NCBI GenBank assembly: GCA_041740975.1
Contig: JBGSKV010000117.1
Coordinates: forward strand, 91,333 to 155,332
Direction: 5' to 3'
DNA: 64,000 nucleotides
Origin: JBGSKV01 sp041740975
GTDB taxonomy: Bacteria; Bdellovibrionota_B; Oligoflexia; Oligoflexales; JALZUQ01
This document shows positions 1-9,078 of this stretch, piece by piece. Position numbers and translations under genes: made by a program. The notes below the pieces were generated by a model. It was not told where the DNA came from. It was given only the letters and a program-made list of their open reading frames with translations, and did no database searches. Each line of letters starts with the position of its first letter. The stretch's first letter is position 1.

Positions 1-2795
1 TTTAAGTTTTCGATCAAACCAAGGCGTGGATTGTATTCCATGAACTTGCGACCAGGAAATTTATCAGTGTCATATTTTTCATTTAACTTATACATGCCAT
101 GCTCTAGACCACGCTGGACTGCTGTGAACATCAGAATACTAATGCTGGCGTTGACGCCTTGCTGTGTCCAGTAGAGACCTTGGCGGCGAAGGAATTTTCG
201 TCCAAGTGATTTGCTCAATAGTCCAGTGACGCGCCCAGCCATGCCTACCGTCGAACGCATAATCTGAGTACGCATAAATTTACTCGAGGCTTTGACGCTC
301 AAGTTATGTACGGCTCCGAAGGCTGGAGAGAGAATGCTAACCGTCGCAAGCGTCAGGGCAATATCTCCGCCGCGGCTTAGGCCAACTTGAAGTATCGCTT
401 GAGGGTATGATTGCGGCATATGCCGGCTGTGAAATTCAGATAAATATTTGTGAACCTGCAAGTTGACTTGTTTCGCAGTGCCTCCGCAAACTTTGCTCAG
501 ATCAAAGCTCTTCTCATTTAACACACTCAAGCCAAACTCGTCTTGGCGAGGAACATAGGTGCTTTGCCATTCTGGTTTCTGATCGACGAGTTTCTTAACG
601 GATTCGCCCTCAGAGTTTTCAATGAAATTGCCATTTTTATCGAGTGGCAACCAGTAGCCGTAACATGCAGCTGTCAAAAGTTTCTGTTCATACTGAACAT
701 ACTGCTGACCATTGAGTTCAGCTAACTCTTCTTTTTCAACGGAGTTAACGGAGGCAGCCATTTCATTGAGTGTTTCAAAGAAAGGGTCTTGCGCTTCGGC
801 GACTTGCTTCCACTGATAGTAAATAGAGTTGAATCCCGTCATGCGTTCGGCAAGCCATTTTTCTTTATCTTCTAAGCTCATGCTACCTTTGGAAAAAGCT
901 GTGAGATTTGCATTTTCGATAAAGTTCTGAATAATGAAATCAAACAGTTTGAATTGAGCGTAGATGGGCACCAGTGCCGATTTTATGAAAGTGGTATCTA
1001 AAAAATCATATTCGGGATTTTCTCTTTGTTTCTCTGTTTCAAATGGTTCGGCAAACTTAATCATTTGCGATGCATAACGGTCCAGCGTCCTCATCCAGTC
1101 GTTGCGAGTCGGAAGGCGAAACTCAAATTTCGCAAAAAAGGCGAGAGCCACAAAGCCTGCGATCGGATCAAAACTTTTTTGGGTAAAGAGAGCTTCGTCG
1201 TCCAAATTCGTGTTTATGAGATCAAGAAACATTTCTGCGCCGTGCTCGACCCGCAAAAGGTACATTTTGATGGCCAGATTATTGTAGTGAGTCATCATCA
1301 AACCTTCGAGTAGCCTCTCCGGTAAGGTTTTGACCCAAAACTGTTCGTCAGCGGTGCCAGTTTCCAGGCGAGGTCGGAAAATATCCGCGCGCTTCACCAT
1401 GTTTTGGTCGATCAAGCCATGTTCGATACCGGCAAGAATATCTTCTGTAGTTTTTGGTGTGGACCGATATGCTTTTAATTTTTTGAATTCAGCAATCAAA
1501 TGCGTCGTCAAAAGATCAAGCATCTGCTCGTAACTCGTTTCGCCCTCTACTTCTGGCATTTGGCTACGTAGGGTTTCTTGAGTTTGCTGCCAGAAACCAT
1601 CTGGACCAGTCATTTCATCAATGGTTAAGCGAAGCGAGGCGAGCTGTTCTTCGGTCATGTAGGGTTGCTTGCCGTGGTTACTAGCAAGGTACATGCCGGT
1701 GTTTTCCAATAGCGTCGCGTGATTGGCAAGCGTCTGGATTCGAAAAATCAAAAGATTCTTCAAAAATGGATTCACAACGACTTTCGCAAAATTCTCACTC
1801 ATGATGTGTAAGAATTCTGTTTCTGCAAGTTGCAAAGTTAAAGCCTCGGCTCCAATGCCAATATGACCAATGAGTTCATAGCACTCCAGAAAGTTGCCGC
1901 ACTCGGTGAAGATGCCCGAGGCATAATAGGCTGACGCCAAAGATCGATAACGTTCATCCTCGACATATTTCAGACTACCTAATAACGCTCCGGCTGCGAG
2001 CGAGCGATCGGAGCGCGATTCTGCGGCGACCGATATACGAATGAGTTCATAGATAGCCGCACTTCGCCAAATGGCAACCATGACTGAATCCACCGAGCCA
2101 TCCTCTAAGGTTTTGGCATCGGCTTGGCTCAAGGCGTTGCGGACAGTGTTGAATGTTTCCGTCGCGTCGCTGCTGAGAATGTAAGTGTTCTTTAGGCGTT
2201 CGACACTGTTGTATGGATCTTTAAGAATAGCCGCCATGTTCGTAACAGTGTTTTGGACGGGGGCATTCTCTATTTTTTCGATTTTGGTTTGCGTTGCATC
2301 TGCTTCCATACCTATGCGAAGTTTAACCTGGTCAAAGCGTGGCGGTGCCTTTTCCAAATCCGGAAAGGCTAACGCAATCAATGCATCCATGGATGCCTGT
2401 TGTTCTTTTAGTTTTGCTTCGTCAACCACAATAGCGGCTTGCTCGGGAACGGCGATAATCACAGGAGCGGGGGCCGGTTGAACAATATCGGTCGCAAGTG
2501 GAGCATGATCCGGTGCAGTGACGAGAAGCGTTTCAGGTACAGTTACCGTTGGAGTGATTGGGCTCGCGGATTTTTCAGGTCCCTGAGAAGCGACTGCATC
2601 CGTTGGGGCCGGTACGAAAGCTTCGTTAGGTTTTGTCGCCGGAGCTGGTGGCTCTGAGCTAATTGTGGGCGGCGCTGAGACGGGCTTACTCTGTGAAGTG
2701 CAAGCGGGCATCAAGCTCAAGAAGAGAGTGCTTAGGGCTAAGACTGTTTTAATAGTTTTAATACAACCACCCTCGAATTTATTTAGAATAACCAT
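1..2795 (-). CDS. large putative lipoprotein, 3' end beyond window
   Basis: An uninterrupted minus-strand frame of 931 codons runs off the left edge, so the C-terminus is missing. The N-terminus is basic, then hydrophobic, and ends in a lipobox (Leu-Met-Pro-Ala-Cys, Cys about residue 32), indicating export and lipidation. A Pro/Ala/Thr-rich linker of roughly 100 residues follows, then a long mostly helical region with no motif I recognise. Near the visible end is a more hydrophobic stretch. The ATG at 2795 has no clear Shine-Dalgarno and would lie only a few bases after the promoter candidate at 2807-2835. A GAGGGTGG stands just before an ATT codon at 2762, which would give a shorter, more typical signal peptide, so the start is uncertain. 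Function unknown. Confidence 0.8.
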   Translation of the reverse strand, partial: MVILNKFEGGCIKTIKTVLALSTLFLSLMPACTSQSKPVSAPPTISSEPPAPATKPNEAFVPAPTDAVASQGPEKSASPITPTVTVPETLLVTAPDHAPLATDIVQPAPAPVIIAVPEQAAIVVDEAKLKEQQASMDALIALAFPDLEKAPPRFDQVKLRIGMEADATQTKIEKIENAPVQNTVTNMAAILKDPYNSVERLKNTYILSSDATETFNTVRNALSQADAKTLEDGSVDSVMVAIWRSAAIYELIRISVAAESRSDRSLAAGALLGSLKYVEDERYRSLASAYYASGIFTECGNFLECYELIGHIGIGAEALTLQLAETEFLHIMSENFAKVVVNPFLKNLLIFRIQTLANHATLLENTGMYLASNHGKQPYMTEEQLASLRLTIDEMTGPDGFWQQTQETLRSQMPEVEGETSYEQMLDLLTTHLIAEFKKLKAYRSTPKTTEDILAGIEHGLIDQNMVKRADIFRPRLETGTADEQFWVKTLPERLLEGLMMTHYNNLAIKMYLLRVEHGAEMFLDLINTNLDDEALFTQKSFDPIAGFVALAFFAKFEFRLPTRNDWMRTLDRYASQMIKFAEPFETEKQRENPEYDFLDTTFIKSALVPIYAQFKLFDFIIQNFIENANLTAFSKGSMSLEDKEKWLAERMTGFNSIYYQWKQVAEAQDPFFETLNEMAASVNSVEKEELAELNGQQYVQYEQKLLTAACYGYWLPLDKNGNFIENSEGESVKKLVDQKPEWQSTYVPRQDEFGLSVLNEKSFDLSKVCGGTAKQVNLQVHKYLSEFHSRHMPQSYPQAILQVGLSRGGDIALTLATVSILSPAFGAVHNLSVKASSKFMRTQIMRSTVGMAGRVTGLLSKSLGRKFLRRQGLYWTQQGVNASISILMFTAVQRGLEHGMYKLNEKYDTDKFPGRKFMEYNPRLGLIENL

Positions 2796-2804
2796 GGAAT
2801 GGCC

Positions 2805-2835
2805 TTATTTTATAATATTCTATAAAATAAATCAA
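2805..2835 (-). promoter_or_regulatory. promoter overlapped by a perfect inverted repeat
   Basis: On the minus strand TTGATT (2835-2830) and TAAAAT (2812-2807) are separated by 17 bases, a good sigma-70-type arrangement for the lipoprotein gene starting at 2795. The spacer and the -10 lie within a perfect 10-base inverted repeat, TTATTTTATA / TATAAAATAA (2805-2814 and 2821-2830, 6-base centre). This could be an operator, or merely an AT-rich coincidence. No experimental evidence is available. Confidence 0.45.
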
Positions 2836-2910
2836 GTTTTATAATATAGTATAATGACTGCCTTATTTCGGGCTCCCCTAAGGGTCCAGAGATTCGCAGG
2901 AAAAGATCAA

Positions 2911-2939
2911 TTGACAAAGGTTTTTTTATAAATTACAAA
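2911..2939 (+). promoter_or_regulatory. sigma-70-type promoter for the exported protein at 3022
   Basis: TTGACA (2911-2916) is a perfect -35 hexamer, followed after exactly 17 bases by TACAAA (2934-2939). Transcription would start near 2946, leaving a leader of about 75 bases before the ATG at 3022. The strong -35 suggests the downstream exported protein is well expressed. Confidence 0.6.
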
Positions 2940-3021
2940 AAGCATGTTTACAGACCATAAATTACTCATCTGGTCGGTCAGTTTTAATCACCGGCAAACA
3001 CTATTTTGGAGGCATTTGAAC

Positions 3022-3666
3022 ATGAGTTTCGGACTAAAAAGCATTCTTTTCATCGCGGCATTGGGTTTCACAGTTCAAGTCCAAGCTGCACCCGGTACAG
3101 CTAAACCAAAAGTAAGAGCCGGTTCAGTAGGTACAGCAGCTCCGGCAATCAAAGCTCCGGTAGCAGGTTCAGCGCGCGTTAGCGTAACTGGCCCAGCTGC
3201 AGTCATGGCCGTTCCTTCAACAGTTGCTCCTGCTGGTGCAGCGGCGACAAACAGTTATGCTCCTGCTGCTCAAGGCGGATCAGAACTTAATATGACTTCT
3301 GACGCTGGTTTGTCTCCTGCTCAAGCGGCGACTCTTCGCGCGGGTCTTTCGGAAGGTGTTCTTCAAGAACTAAATTCTGCACAAGCTGAGTTATTGAATT
3401 CAGTTACTGCGGTAGATGCTGATCAAGAAGCTGCCCTCGATAAATTCGTAACGGATACAGTTCCTAGCTGGGCTTGCGGCGAATCTTGCGCACGCACAGT
3501 TATTGGTGTTCTTGCAGCTGGCACGGATTATACAGCTTCTGCTGTTCAACAAGGTCAAGACATCAGTGCAGGCCAAGCCTTCTCTCATGGTTTGAAAGAA
3601 ATGAACCTACTTGATCAAGCAAGAGGCGCATGCCCTGCAGAATTAGGTTCGCTCATCGGCGGATAA
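3022..3666 (+). CDS. exported Ala/Pro-rich protein of unknown function
   Basis: A protein of 214 residues. The start at 3022 is chosen over an upstream in-frame ATG at 2944 because GGAGG lies about 9 bases before it and because it gives a clean signal peptide (MSFGLKSILFIAALGF..., cleavage after Val-Gln-Ala). The first half of the mature protein is low-complexity Ala/Pro/Gly/Val. The second half looks helical and holds a C-x3-C pair and one further Cys near the C-terminus, so a disulfide is possible. No family was recognised. It is monocistronic: its own promoter lies upstream and a strong terminator downstream. Confidence 0.8.
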   Translation: MSFGLKSILFIAALGFTVQVQAAPGTAKPKVRAGSVGTAAPAIKAPVAGSARVSVTGPAAVMAVPSTVAPAGAAATNSYAPAAQGGSELNMTSDAGLSPAQAATLRAGLSEGVLQELNSAQAELLNSVTAVDADQEAALDKFVTDTVPSWACGESCARTVIGVLAAGTDYTASAVQQGQDISAGQAFSHGLKEMNLLDQARGACPAELGSLIGG

Positions 3667-3698
3667 TTCGCAGATTTTTTCTACTCATCGTAAATAAG

Positions 3699-3733
3699 CC
3701 CGCTTGATTCTTAATAGATCAAGCGGGTTTTTT
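3699..3733 (+). terminator. rho-independent terminator
   Basis: A perfect 10-base stem (CCCGCTTGAT / ATCAAGCGGG, 9-base loop) is followed by TTTTTT, 33 bases after the stop codon of the exported protein. It separates that gene from the following operon. Confidence 0.9.
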
Positions 3734-3816
3734 GCATTTGCCAACAGGTACCCGGTCTCAGCTCGGATGAGCTATAATATTTGGAACCATCCAGATATTT
3801 TTAAGGGATCTGTGTT

Positions 3817-6147
3817 ATGAGGCGAGTGATACCCACAAGTATTTATCTATTCATTTTATTTACTCTCACATTCGGATGTAAAACTCGTCAAAATTATACA
3901 CTTTCAGATGCGGGTGAAATGCCGGCGGGTTTGTCGATTGTTAAAGATCCGCTTGAGCATGATCTTACTCGTATAAATGAAATTGGCGTTTCCAATAATT
4001 ATAGTTTTACGAACACGGATTTAGACTTTGCCTTAAATGGTGGTGCCAATCCCAGTGAAGCCAAAGCTGTGATGAAATCGACTTATCTTTACATGGATGT
4101 CCATGGCAAGAATACGATGGTCGGTTATATCCTTTATCAACTGGACAGTTCGTATATCACCTTAGCCGATATCGCTATCGATCAAACACTGCCGGACGAG
4201 ACAATTCGCCAACTGGAAAACGCGATGCGATTGCAGATTATTTCTATAAATGAAGAGCAGTCAAAGCCAATACTAAATACCATTTTCTCGGCCCATTCTC
4301 GCAAAATAGAGCTCATGAAGAAAATAGGTTTTCAAAGCATATCGGAAGTTGGCGGACGTACGGTCCCTAGTGGAGTGAGCGAAACTGGCGATACAATTTA
4401 TCAAGATGAATACTATAAGTTTGGAGATGCAAAAAAAGAAGTTACCGATGCATTTGCCGACAGCTATCAAACCAAAGCTCTTTTAAATAGGAATAAAGTT
4501 GTCTCAAACGAGCCAGAACTGCGCGACCGCATTCTGAAGAGTTTCGTCGATCTGCGCGACTATTACCGCAACAAATTTCCAAAGAAAAAAACCGAGGTAA
4601 TCTCTAATCTTACCGTAGAAGAAAATGTAAAAAGAGCATTGCTTAAGAAAGAAGTTGGTTCTTACATTCTATTGGGAGACAAAGGGGGCGGAAAGTCCTT
4701 CAATCTTGATTTGATCATGGCAAAATTGGCACGCGGACAATATCCTGATATCGATCGAGCTATTGGCGACTTTGACTTACTTCTCGTGGACCCTTCCCAA
4801 ATATTAGCGAACACGACATATCGTGGGCAGCTCGAGCAGAAAATAAAGTCCATCAGAGAGCGATCGTCGACCCGTCCCATTGTTATTTATGCAGATGAAG
4901 TGCACCGCTTAGCGGGCGTCGGTAAATCGGAAGGTAGCGGTTCCGATCTTTTCGAGAGCTTAAAAGAGGGCATGGCTGACGGCAGCATTCGAATTATCGG
5001 CTCGACTACACCTCAAGAATACTACGATACATTTTCGGGGCGTGATGCCGTTGTCGATCGATTATTCATCGATCAATTTGGCTATTTGTCAAAGCCGGAC
5101 GTCATTAGTATTATCAAATTTCACTTGGAAAAACGTGGCATAAATGCGTCTGCAGAAGTGATGGAAAAAATCTTGGAACTATCCGAACGTTTCGAGCCAA
5201 ACGGCGGTCAAGTTAGGGCGAAAGTTAAATTTATTGACGATCTTGGTGCGGACCGTGTTCTCAAGAATGCTTCAGGAGTTCTAACGGTCGCCGACATTGT
5301 TGCGCAGGCCAGACGATATTATGGCGTAGAAAAGCTCGTTTTTCCAGAACAACGTCAGGGTTTCATGCAGTCGCTTGCGAATCGTCCAGCGGCCGACCAA
5401 ATTGATCCTAGCTACATCGATGGGGTGTACGCCGGTCTCGCAGACAATGCTTCAAAGCAAATTACTTTGCTTGCTGGTCCTGAGGGAAGCGGGCGAAGTT
5501 TTGCGTCTGAATCAATAGCCAAGGTCCTTGGTAGGCCGCACGTTGAAATCAGTTTGTTGGCTTTCCAAAGTCCGAGTCAATTTCCTGAACTCATGAGTCG
5601 CATTGTCGCAGAACTCGACAAAAAAGGGATGAGTCATTTGGTGTTCAGCTTCACGTACAGTGACACTGTGGTGCCCGACGTTCAGCGTCAGCTTGTCGAT
5701 ATGCTTCAAAAAGGCGTCATCATCACCAAAGTCTATGATGCGAATACCAAACGATCCAGCACTCGGAAAATAAAAGTGCCAAACGTCATGGCGCATTTTA
5801 TACTTTCCAATCCCGAATCGGCACCTGTCATTGCGAATGCCAGTGTTCACAAACTTGAAGTTAAGGCCAGAGACCAATCAGCATATTCCGCAATTGTATC
5901 GACGAAAGTGAAGCAACTACTTCAGACGGATGAATTTAAATCCCTAAATCTGACGGAAGCTGAAATTGCGAAGTTTGTTGAGACTTTTGCCGCCGCTAAC
6001 TACAAACAAGGCGTGCCTTTTGATGCTCATGCCGCGAAGCTTGAGATTGAACTGCGTAAAATAGCAGATGGATTTGTGTTAGGAAAAAAAGCTCCAGCCT
6101 ATATGAAAGCAGCTTGTGACGCCTTGAGGGCCGCCTCCGGTAAATAG
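3817..6147 (+). CDS. lipoprotein-like GNAT + ClpA/B-type tandem AAA+ protein
   Basis: A protein of 776 residues. Residues 1-21 form a basic, hydrophobic leader ending in a lipobox-like Leu-Thr-Phe-Gly-Cys21. Residues about 85-175 resemble a GNAT acetyltransferase fold, ending in the typical 'MKKIGF' element. Residues about 265-500 form an AAA+ domain of the ClpA/ClpB first-ring type: Walker A GDKGGGKS (287-294), YRGQLEQKIK (335-344), Walker B with Asp360-Glu361, and a likely arginine finger near Arg415. A second AAA+ domain starts with Walker A GPEGSGRS (554-561), but the position of its Walker B acidic pair reads FSFTYSD, so it is probably degenerate. An ATPase with an export signal is a paradox, because the periplasm lacks ATP. 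It is the first gene of an operon with 6158 and 7261. The AAA+ assignment is firm; GNAT and lipidation are moderate. Confidence 0.85.
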   Translation: MRRVIPTSIYLFILFTLTFGCKTRQNYTLSDAGEMPAGLSIVKDPLEHDLTRINEIGVSNNYSFTNTDLDFALNGGANPSEAKAVMKSTYLYMDVHGKNTMVGYILYQLDSSYITLADIAIDQTLPDETIRQLENAMRLQIISINEEQSKPILNTIFSAHSRKIELMKKIGFQSISEVGGRTVPSGVSETGDTIYQDEYYKFGDAKKEVTDAFADSYQTKALLNRNKVVSNEPELRDRILKSFVDLRDYYRNKFPKKKTEVISNLTVEENVKRALLKKEVGSYILLGDKGGGKSFNLDLIMAKLARGQYPDIDRAIGDFDLLLVDPSQILANTTYRGQLEQKIKSIRERSSTRPIVIYADEVHRLAGVGKSEGSGSDLFESLKEGMADGSIRIIGSTTPQEYYDTFSGRDAVVDRLFIDQFGYLSKPDVISIIKFHLEKRGINASAEVMEKILELSERFEPNGGQVRAKVKFIDDLGADRVLKNASGVLTVADIVAQARRYYGVEKLVFPEQRQGFMQSLANRPAADQIDPSYIDGVYAGLADNASKQITLLAGPEGSGRSFASESIAKVLGRPHVEISLLAFQSPSQFPELMSRIVAELDKKGMSHLVFSFTYSDTVVPDVQRQLVDMLQKGVIITKVYDANTKRSSTRKIKVPNVMAHFILSNPESAPVIANASVHKLEVKARDQSAYSAIVSTKVKQLLQTDEFKSLNLTEAEIAKFVETFAAANYKQGVPFDAHAAKLEIELRKIADGFVLGKKAPAYMKAACDALRAASGK

Positions 6148-6157
6148 TGGGAACGGA

Positions 6158-7243
6158 ATGTCAATGAAAGTGATGATTGTGGCCATACTTGGCTTGTCTG
6201 TTCCTGCAAGTGCGGGACCTTTCGAGCGTTGTCGAGCAATGCTTCAGACGCTTGAAGACAACTTTATGCTTAAGGGTGACCAGAGAGCCGAAATTGCCAA
6301 ACTCATAGCTGCGAAGTCTTCCAAAGATATTGATCAAACTCTAGAACTCTTGAAAAGACTGCCGCCTCGTGGATTATCGGCAGACGTATTGGATTATTTC
6401 CGATCAAGTTCACCCGAGGAGGTCTTATTTGTTCTGCGACGCTTAGTCACGGAAGATATTGATGCATATTTTTTGAAACGTGATGGCTGGAATAACATGA
6501 GCGCTCGTGACCGAGTGTTCTTTAACGTTCTCGTAAATGCAAAATGGCGCAGTTTCTTATCAGAGAATAGGCTGAAGTATACTTCGATCATCGCAAACTC
6601 ATTGAAAGTTTCGACCTACTTCGAGTTGCTTTACAAAAACAAAGACCGAAAGATTGCCAACACGAACCTTGAGACTTTTCTTTTGGACTTGTCAGGAAAC
6701 TATAAGAAATTATATCGATTTGCTGAAATTAGCCTTTATTTTGATGGCCTGGCCAATATGCAAGGTGAAATTCGTAGGCGGGTTCGGGATCTTCGTGCTC
6801 TGGAGGGAGGCTCTTCGGGGTTGCAGCGTATCCATGCTCGACGTGATCGCGTGACCCTGGAAACCTATTTAAGACTTACAGAAGAAAATGGAGCCCGCTG
6901 GCGAACCGAAGGACGTCAAGTCCTTGAAAAGCAGTGGGACCTAAGCAGGCAGAGATTTTTGACCGGGATGTTTCCAAAGTCTCCGTTCCTTGCTAACGTG
7001 GACCGGGTCGAATATTTGGTGGCTAGCATGGCCCTTCCTATCTTGCTACACTTGTTGTCAAATCAATCAATGGAGTGGCTGAACCCTCCAACGGAAGTGA
7101 TTTTTGATGAAGAGTTTGGATTTGATAAAAACGAAGACAATCAAGAATTGGCGGAAAATGACAAGCGGTTTATTCGTGAGCAGCTACAGCTTGGTAGAAG
7201 TTTAGAAGAGATTTTAGCAGAGATTAAGAAATCAAAGAAATAG
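6158..7243 (+). CDS. exported helical protein of unknown function
   Basis: A protein of 361 residues beginning 10 bases after the AAA+ gene and ending 17 bases before the DsbA-like lipoprotein gene, so it is clearly the middle gene of an operon. A short signal peptide (MSMKVMIVAILGLSVPASAG) gives cleavage around Ala18; the in-frame ATG at 6164 is an alternative start. The mature part is charged and helical, rich in Arg, Leu and Glu, with one hydrophobic stretch near residue 290 that could be a membrane segment. No family was recognised. Its position suggests it works in the envelope with its two neighbours. Confidence 0.8.
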   Translation: MSMKVMIVAILGLSVPASAGPFERCRAMLQTLEDNFMLKGDQRAEIAKLIAAKSSKDIDQTLELLKRLPPRGLSADVLDYFRSSSPEEVLFVLRRLVTEDIDAYFLKRDGWNNMSARDRVFFNVLVNAKWRSFLSENRLKYTSIIANSLKVSTYFELLYKNKDRKIANTNLETFLLDLSGNYKKLYRFAEISLYFDGLANMQGEIRRRVRDLRALEGGSSGLQRIHARRDRVTLETYLRLTEENGARWRTEGRQVLEKQWDLSRQRFLTGMFPKSPFLANVDRVEYLVASMALPILLHLLSNQSMEWLNPPTEVIFDEEFGFDKNEDNQELAENDKRFIREQLQLGRSLEEILAEIKKSKK

Positions 7244-7260
7244 CGAAGGAGGAGTAATTT

Positions 7261-8271
7261 ATGAGACTTGGTAAAATAAGCACGGTATTGTTGGTGGCGA
7301 CGTTGGGATGGAGCTGTACCAAGAATCAAACTAGCCAAACTTCTGATGGAGCGGCGACTCAGTTATTCAAGTTAGAAGGTAAAACTTATACGAAGGATGA
7401 TTTGCCGGCAAATATACAAAACGAAATTTTTGAACAAGAAAAACAACATAAAAATAGAATTGACGCGATTGTGAATCGATTTATCATCGATAAATATGTT
7501 GAAGTCATGGCGAAGAAAGAGGGTAAAACTCCCGAGGAACTACAACAATCACTACTCCAAACTGCAGAGCCAAGTGAGAAAGATCTTAAGGCTTTCTATG
7601 AAGCGAACAAAGCCCGCATTCCCTATCCTTATGACAAAGTCAAAGAGCAACTTAAAAGTTACATGGGACAAGAGTCAAACTTCAAAAAGCAGAACGATCT
7701 CGTAGAAAAGGCGAAAGATTACTTCAAATACGAATCACTTTTGACTTTGGGAAAGATGAAGCCAGTATCCATTGAAACGGGTCCTTATCCTACTAAAGGC
7801 AATCAAAAAGCTGACATCACTGTTGTGGAGTTTGCCGACTATCAGTGTCCACACTGTGCTCATTTCCACCAAGAGTTAAAAGCCATGTTTCCGAAGTATG
7901 AAAGCAAAATGAAGTTTGTTTTTATTGATTTTCCAGTTAATCGTTCCGGAATTTCTACCAAAGTTTCTGAGGGTGGTTATTGTGCAAAAGAACAAGGTAA
8001 ATACTGGGAATACCATGATTTAGCCTTCGAGAACTCGGCAACTTTAACCATGAATTCGCCAACTGAGCTTGCAGCGCAATTAAAGCTTGATGCGGCAAAA
8101 TTCAAAGCTTGTTTAGATTCTAAAGCGCCTAAAGATTATGTTGCGGCAGCAAAAAAAGAAGGTGAAAAAGCAGGAGTTTCTGGAACGCCTTCTATATTTA
8201 TAAACGGTGTAAAAGTCGAAGGTGGCGAGCACGGATTTGAGGCGGCCATTAAAGAAGCGACCGGAACGTAA
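7261..8271 (+). CDS. DsbA-like thiol:disulfide lipoprotein
   Basis: A protein of 336 residues. The leader ends in a lipobox-like Leu-Gly-Trp-Ser-Cys19, predicting a lipoprotein. Residues about 50-165 are charged and helical, like the chaperone-type N-terminal arm found before some DsbA domains. Residues about 175-336 form a DsbA/thioredoxin_4 fold with the active site Cys196-Pro-His-Cys199 after 'FADYQ' and the cis-proline loop 'SGTPSIFING'. It is expected to catalyse disulfide formation or isomerisation outside the cytoplasm. It has a good ribosome site (AAGGAGGAG) and is third in an operon with the AAA+ and helical proteins, which may be partners or substrates. It converges on dapB. Confidence 0.9.
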   Translation: MRLGKISTVLLVATLGWSCTKNQTSQTSDGAATQLFKLEGKTYTKDDLPANIQNEIFEQEKQHKNRIDAIVNRFIIDKYVEVMAKKEGKTPEELQQSLLQTAEPSEKDLKAFYEANKARIPYPYDKVKEQLKSYMGQESNFKKQNDLVEKAKDYFKYESLLTLGKMKPVSIETGPYPTKGNQKADITVVEFADYQCPHCAHFHQELKAMFPKYESKMKFVFIDFPVNRSGISTKVSEGGYCAKEQGKYWEYHDLAFENSATLTMNSPTELAAQLKLDAAKFKACLDSKAPKDYVAAAKKEGEKAGVSGTPSIFINGVKVEGGEHGFEAAIKEATGT

Positions 8272-8292
8272 ACGACGCGAAGGATCTCGTCG

Positions 8293-9078
8293 CTAAAGAG
8301 AATTGAATTCGATATCTTTCAATTGATAAAACCCAGCGGGTTGTTTGTCTAACCAACCCGCTAGTGTCAACGCCCCATCCGCAAACAAAGTGCGATTCAT
8401 AGCACGATGTCCAAATCTCAATTCCTCGTTTTCCGAAATAAACCGAACGTCATGCTCACCAAAAACACCGCCACCCCGAATAGAATGAATGCCAAGGCTT
8501 TCAGAGGGACGACCGGATTTGTAGTGCGTATGAACCGGAAGTTTTTTGGTTAGAGAATCATTCATAGTGTTTGCCAAGCTAAGTGCAGTACCGCTAGGAG
8601 AGTCGACCTTTTTATTGTGATGCGTTTCCACTATCTCGCAGTCGAAACCAAACTTACGAGCCAAAGGTGCAACGAGCCGTAAGGCTTCCGCAAGGATGAA
8701 AATCCCTATGCTGGTATTCGGTGCCACAAGGACACGAAGTCCAGATGATTTCGCCAGGCTTTTCCACTTGGTCCATTGCGCATCTGAAATTTGCGTTGTC
8801 CCTATCAGGATAGATTTATGAGTCTGTTTTGCGTTTGCCAAAGCATTCATTAACAATTGGTTAGCGTCAGGCGATGAAAAATCGAAGATGGTATCAATGG
8901 ATTTCAATGCCTCGCCAAGACTCTTCTCGTCGACCGGGGAGCCGTGCAGCGGCCCACCCTCGAAGTATTGAGCCGATCCTCCACTTAAGGTGAAAACTCG
9001 GTGATCTTGAAGTTGTTCGGAAAGTTTTTGTCCAACCCGACCGCTAATTCCATGAATCCAAACGTGGGAACGCTTCAT
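8293..9078 (-). CDS. dapB: 4-hydroxy-tetrahydrodipicolinate reductase
   Basis: A protein of 261 residues, the usual DapB size. It reduces hydroxy-tetrahydrodipicolinate with NAD(P)H in the lysine/diaminopimelate pathway, in the cytoplasm. Visible features are an N-terminal Rossmann motif (GISGRVG), the catalytic and substrate-binding signature ETHHNKKVDSPSGTA, and a C-terminal 'GHRAMNRTLFADGALTLAGW' typical of the family. Its ATG overlaps the stop of the small lipoprotein gene upstream (ATGA), indicating translational coupling at the end of the rny operon. Diaminopimelate supply fits the peptidoglycan genes nearby. Confidence 0.95.
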   Translation of the reverse strand: MKRSHVWIHGISGRVGQKLSEQLQDHRVFTLSGGSAQYFEGGPLHGSPVDEKSLGEALKSIDTIFDFSSPDANQLLMNALANAKQTHKSILIGTTQISDAQWTKWKSLAKSSGLRVLVAPNTSIGIFILAEALRLVAPLARKFGFDCEIVETHHNKKVDSPSGTALSLANTMNDSLTKKLPVHTHYKSGRPSESLGIHSIRGGGVFGEHDVRFISENEELRFGHRAMNRTLFADGALTLAGWLDKQPAGFYQLKDIEFNSL

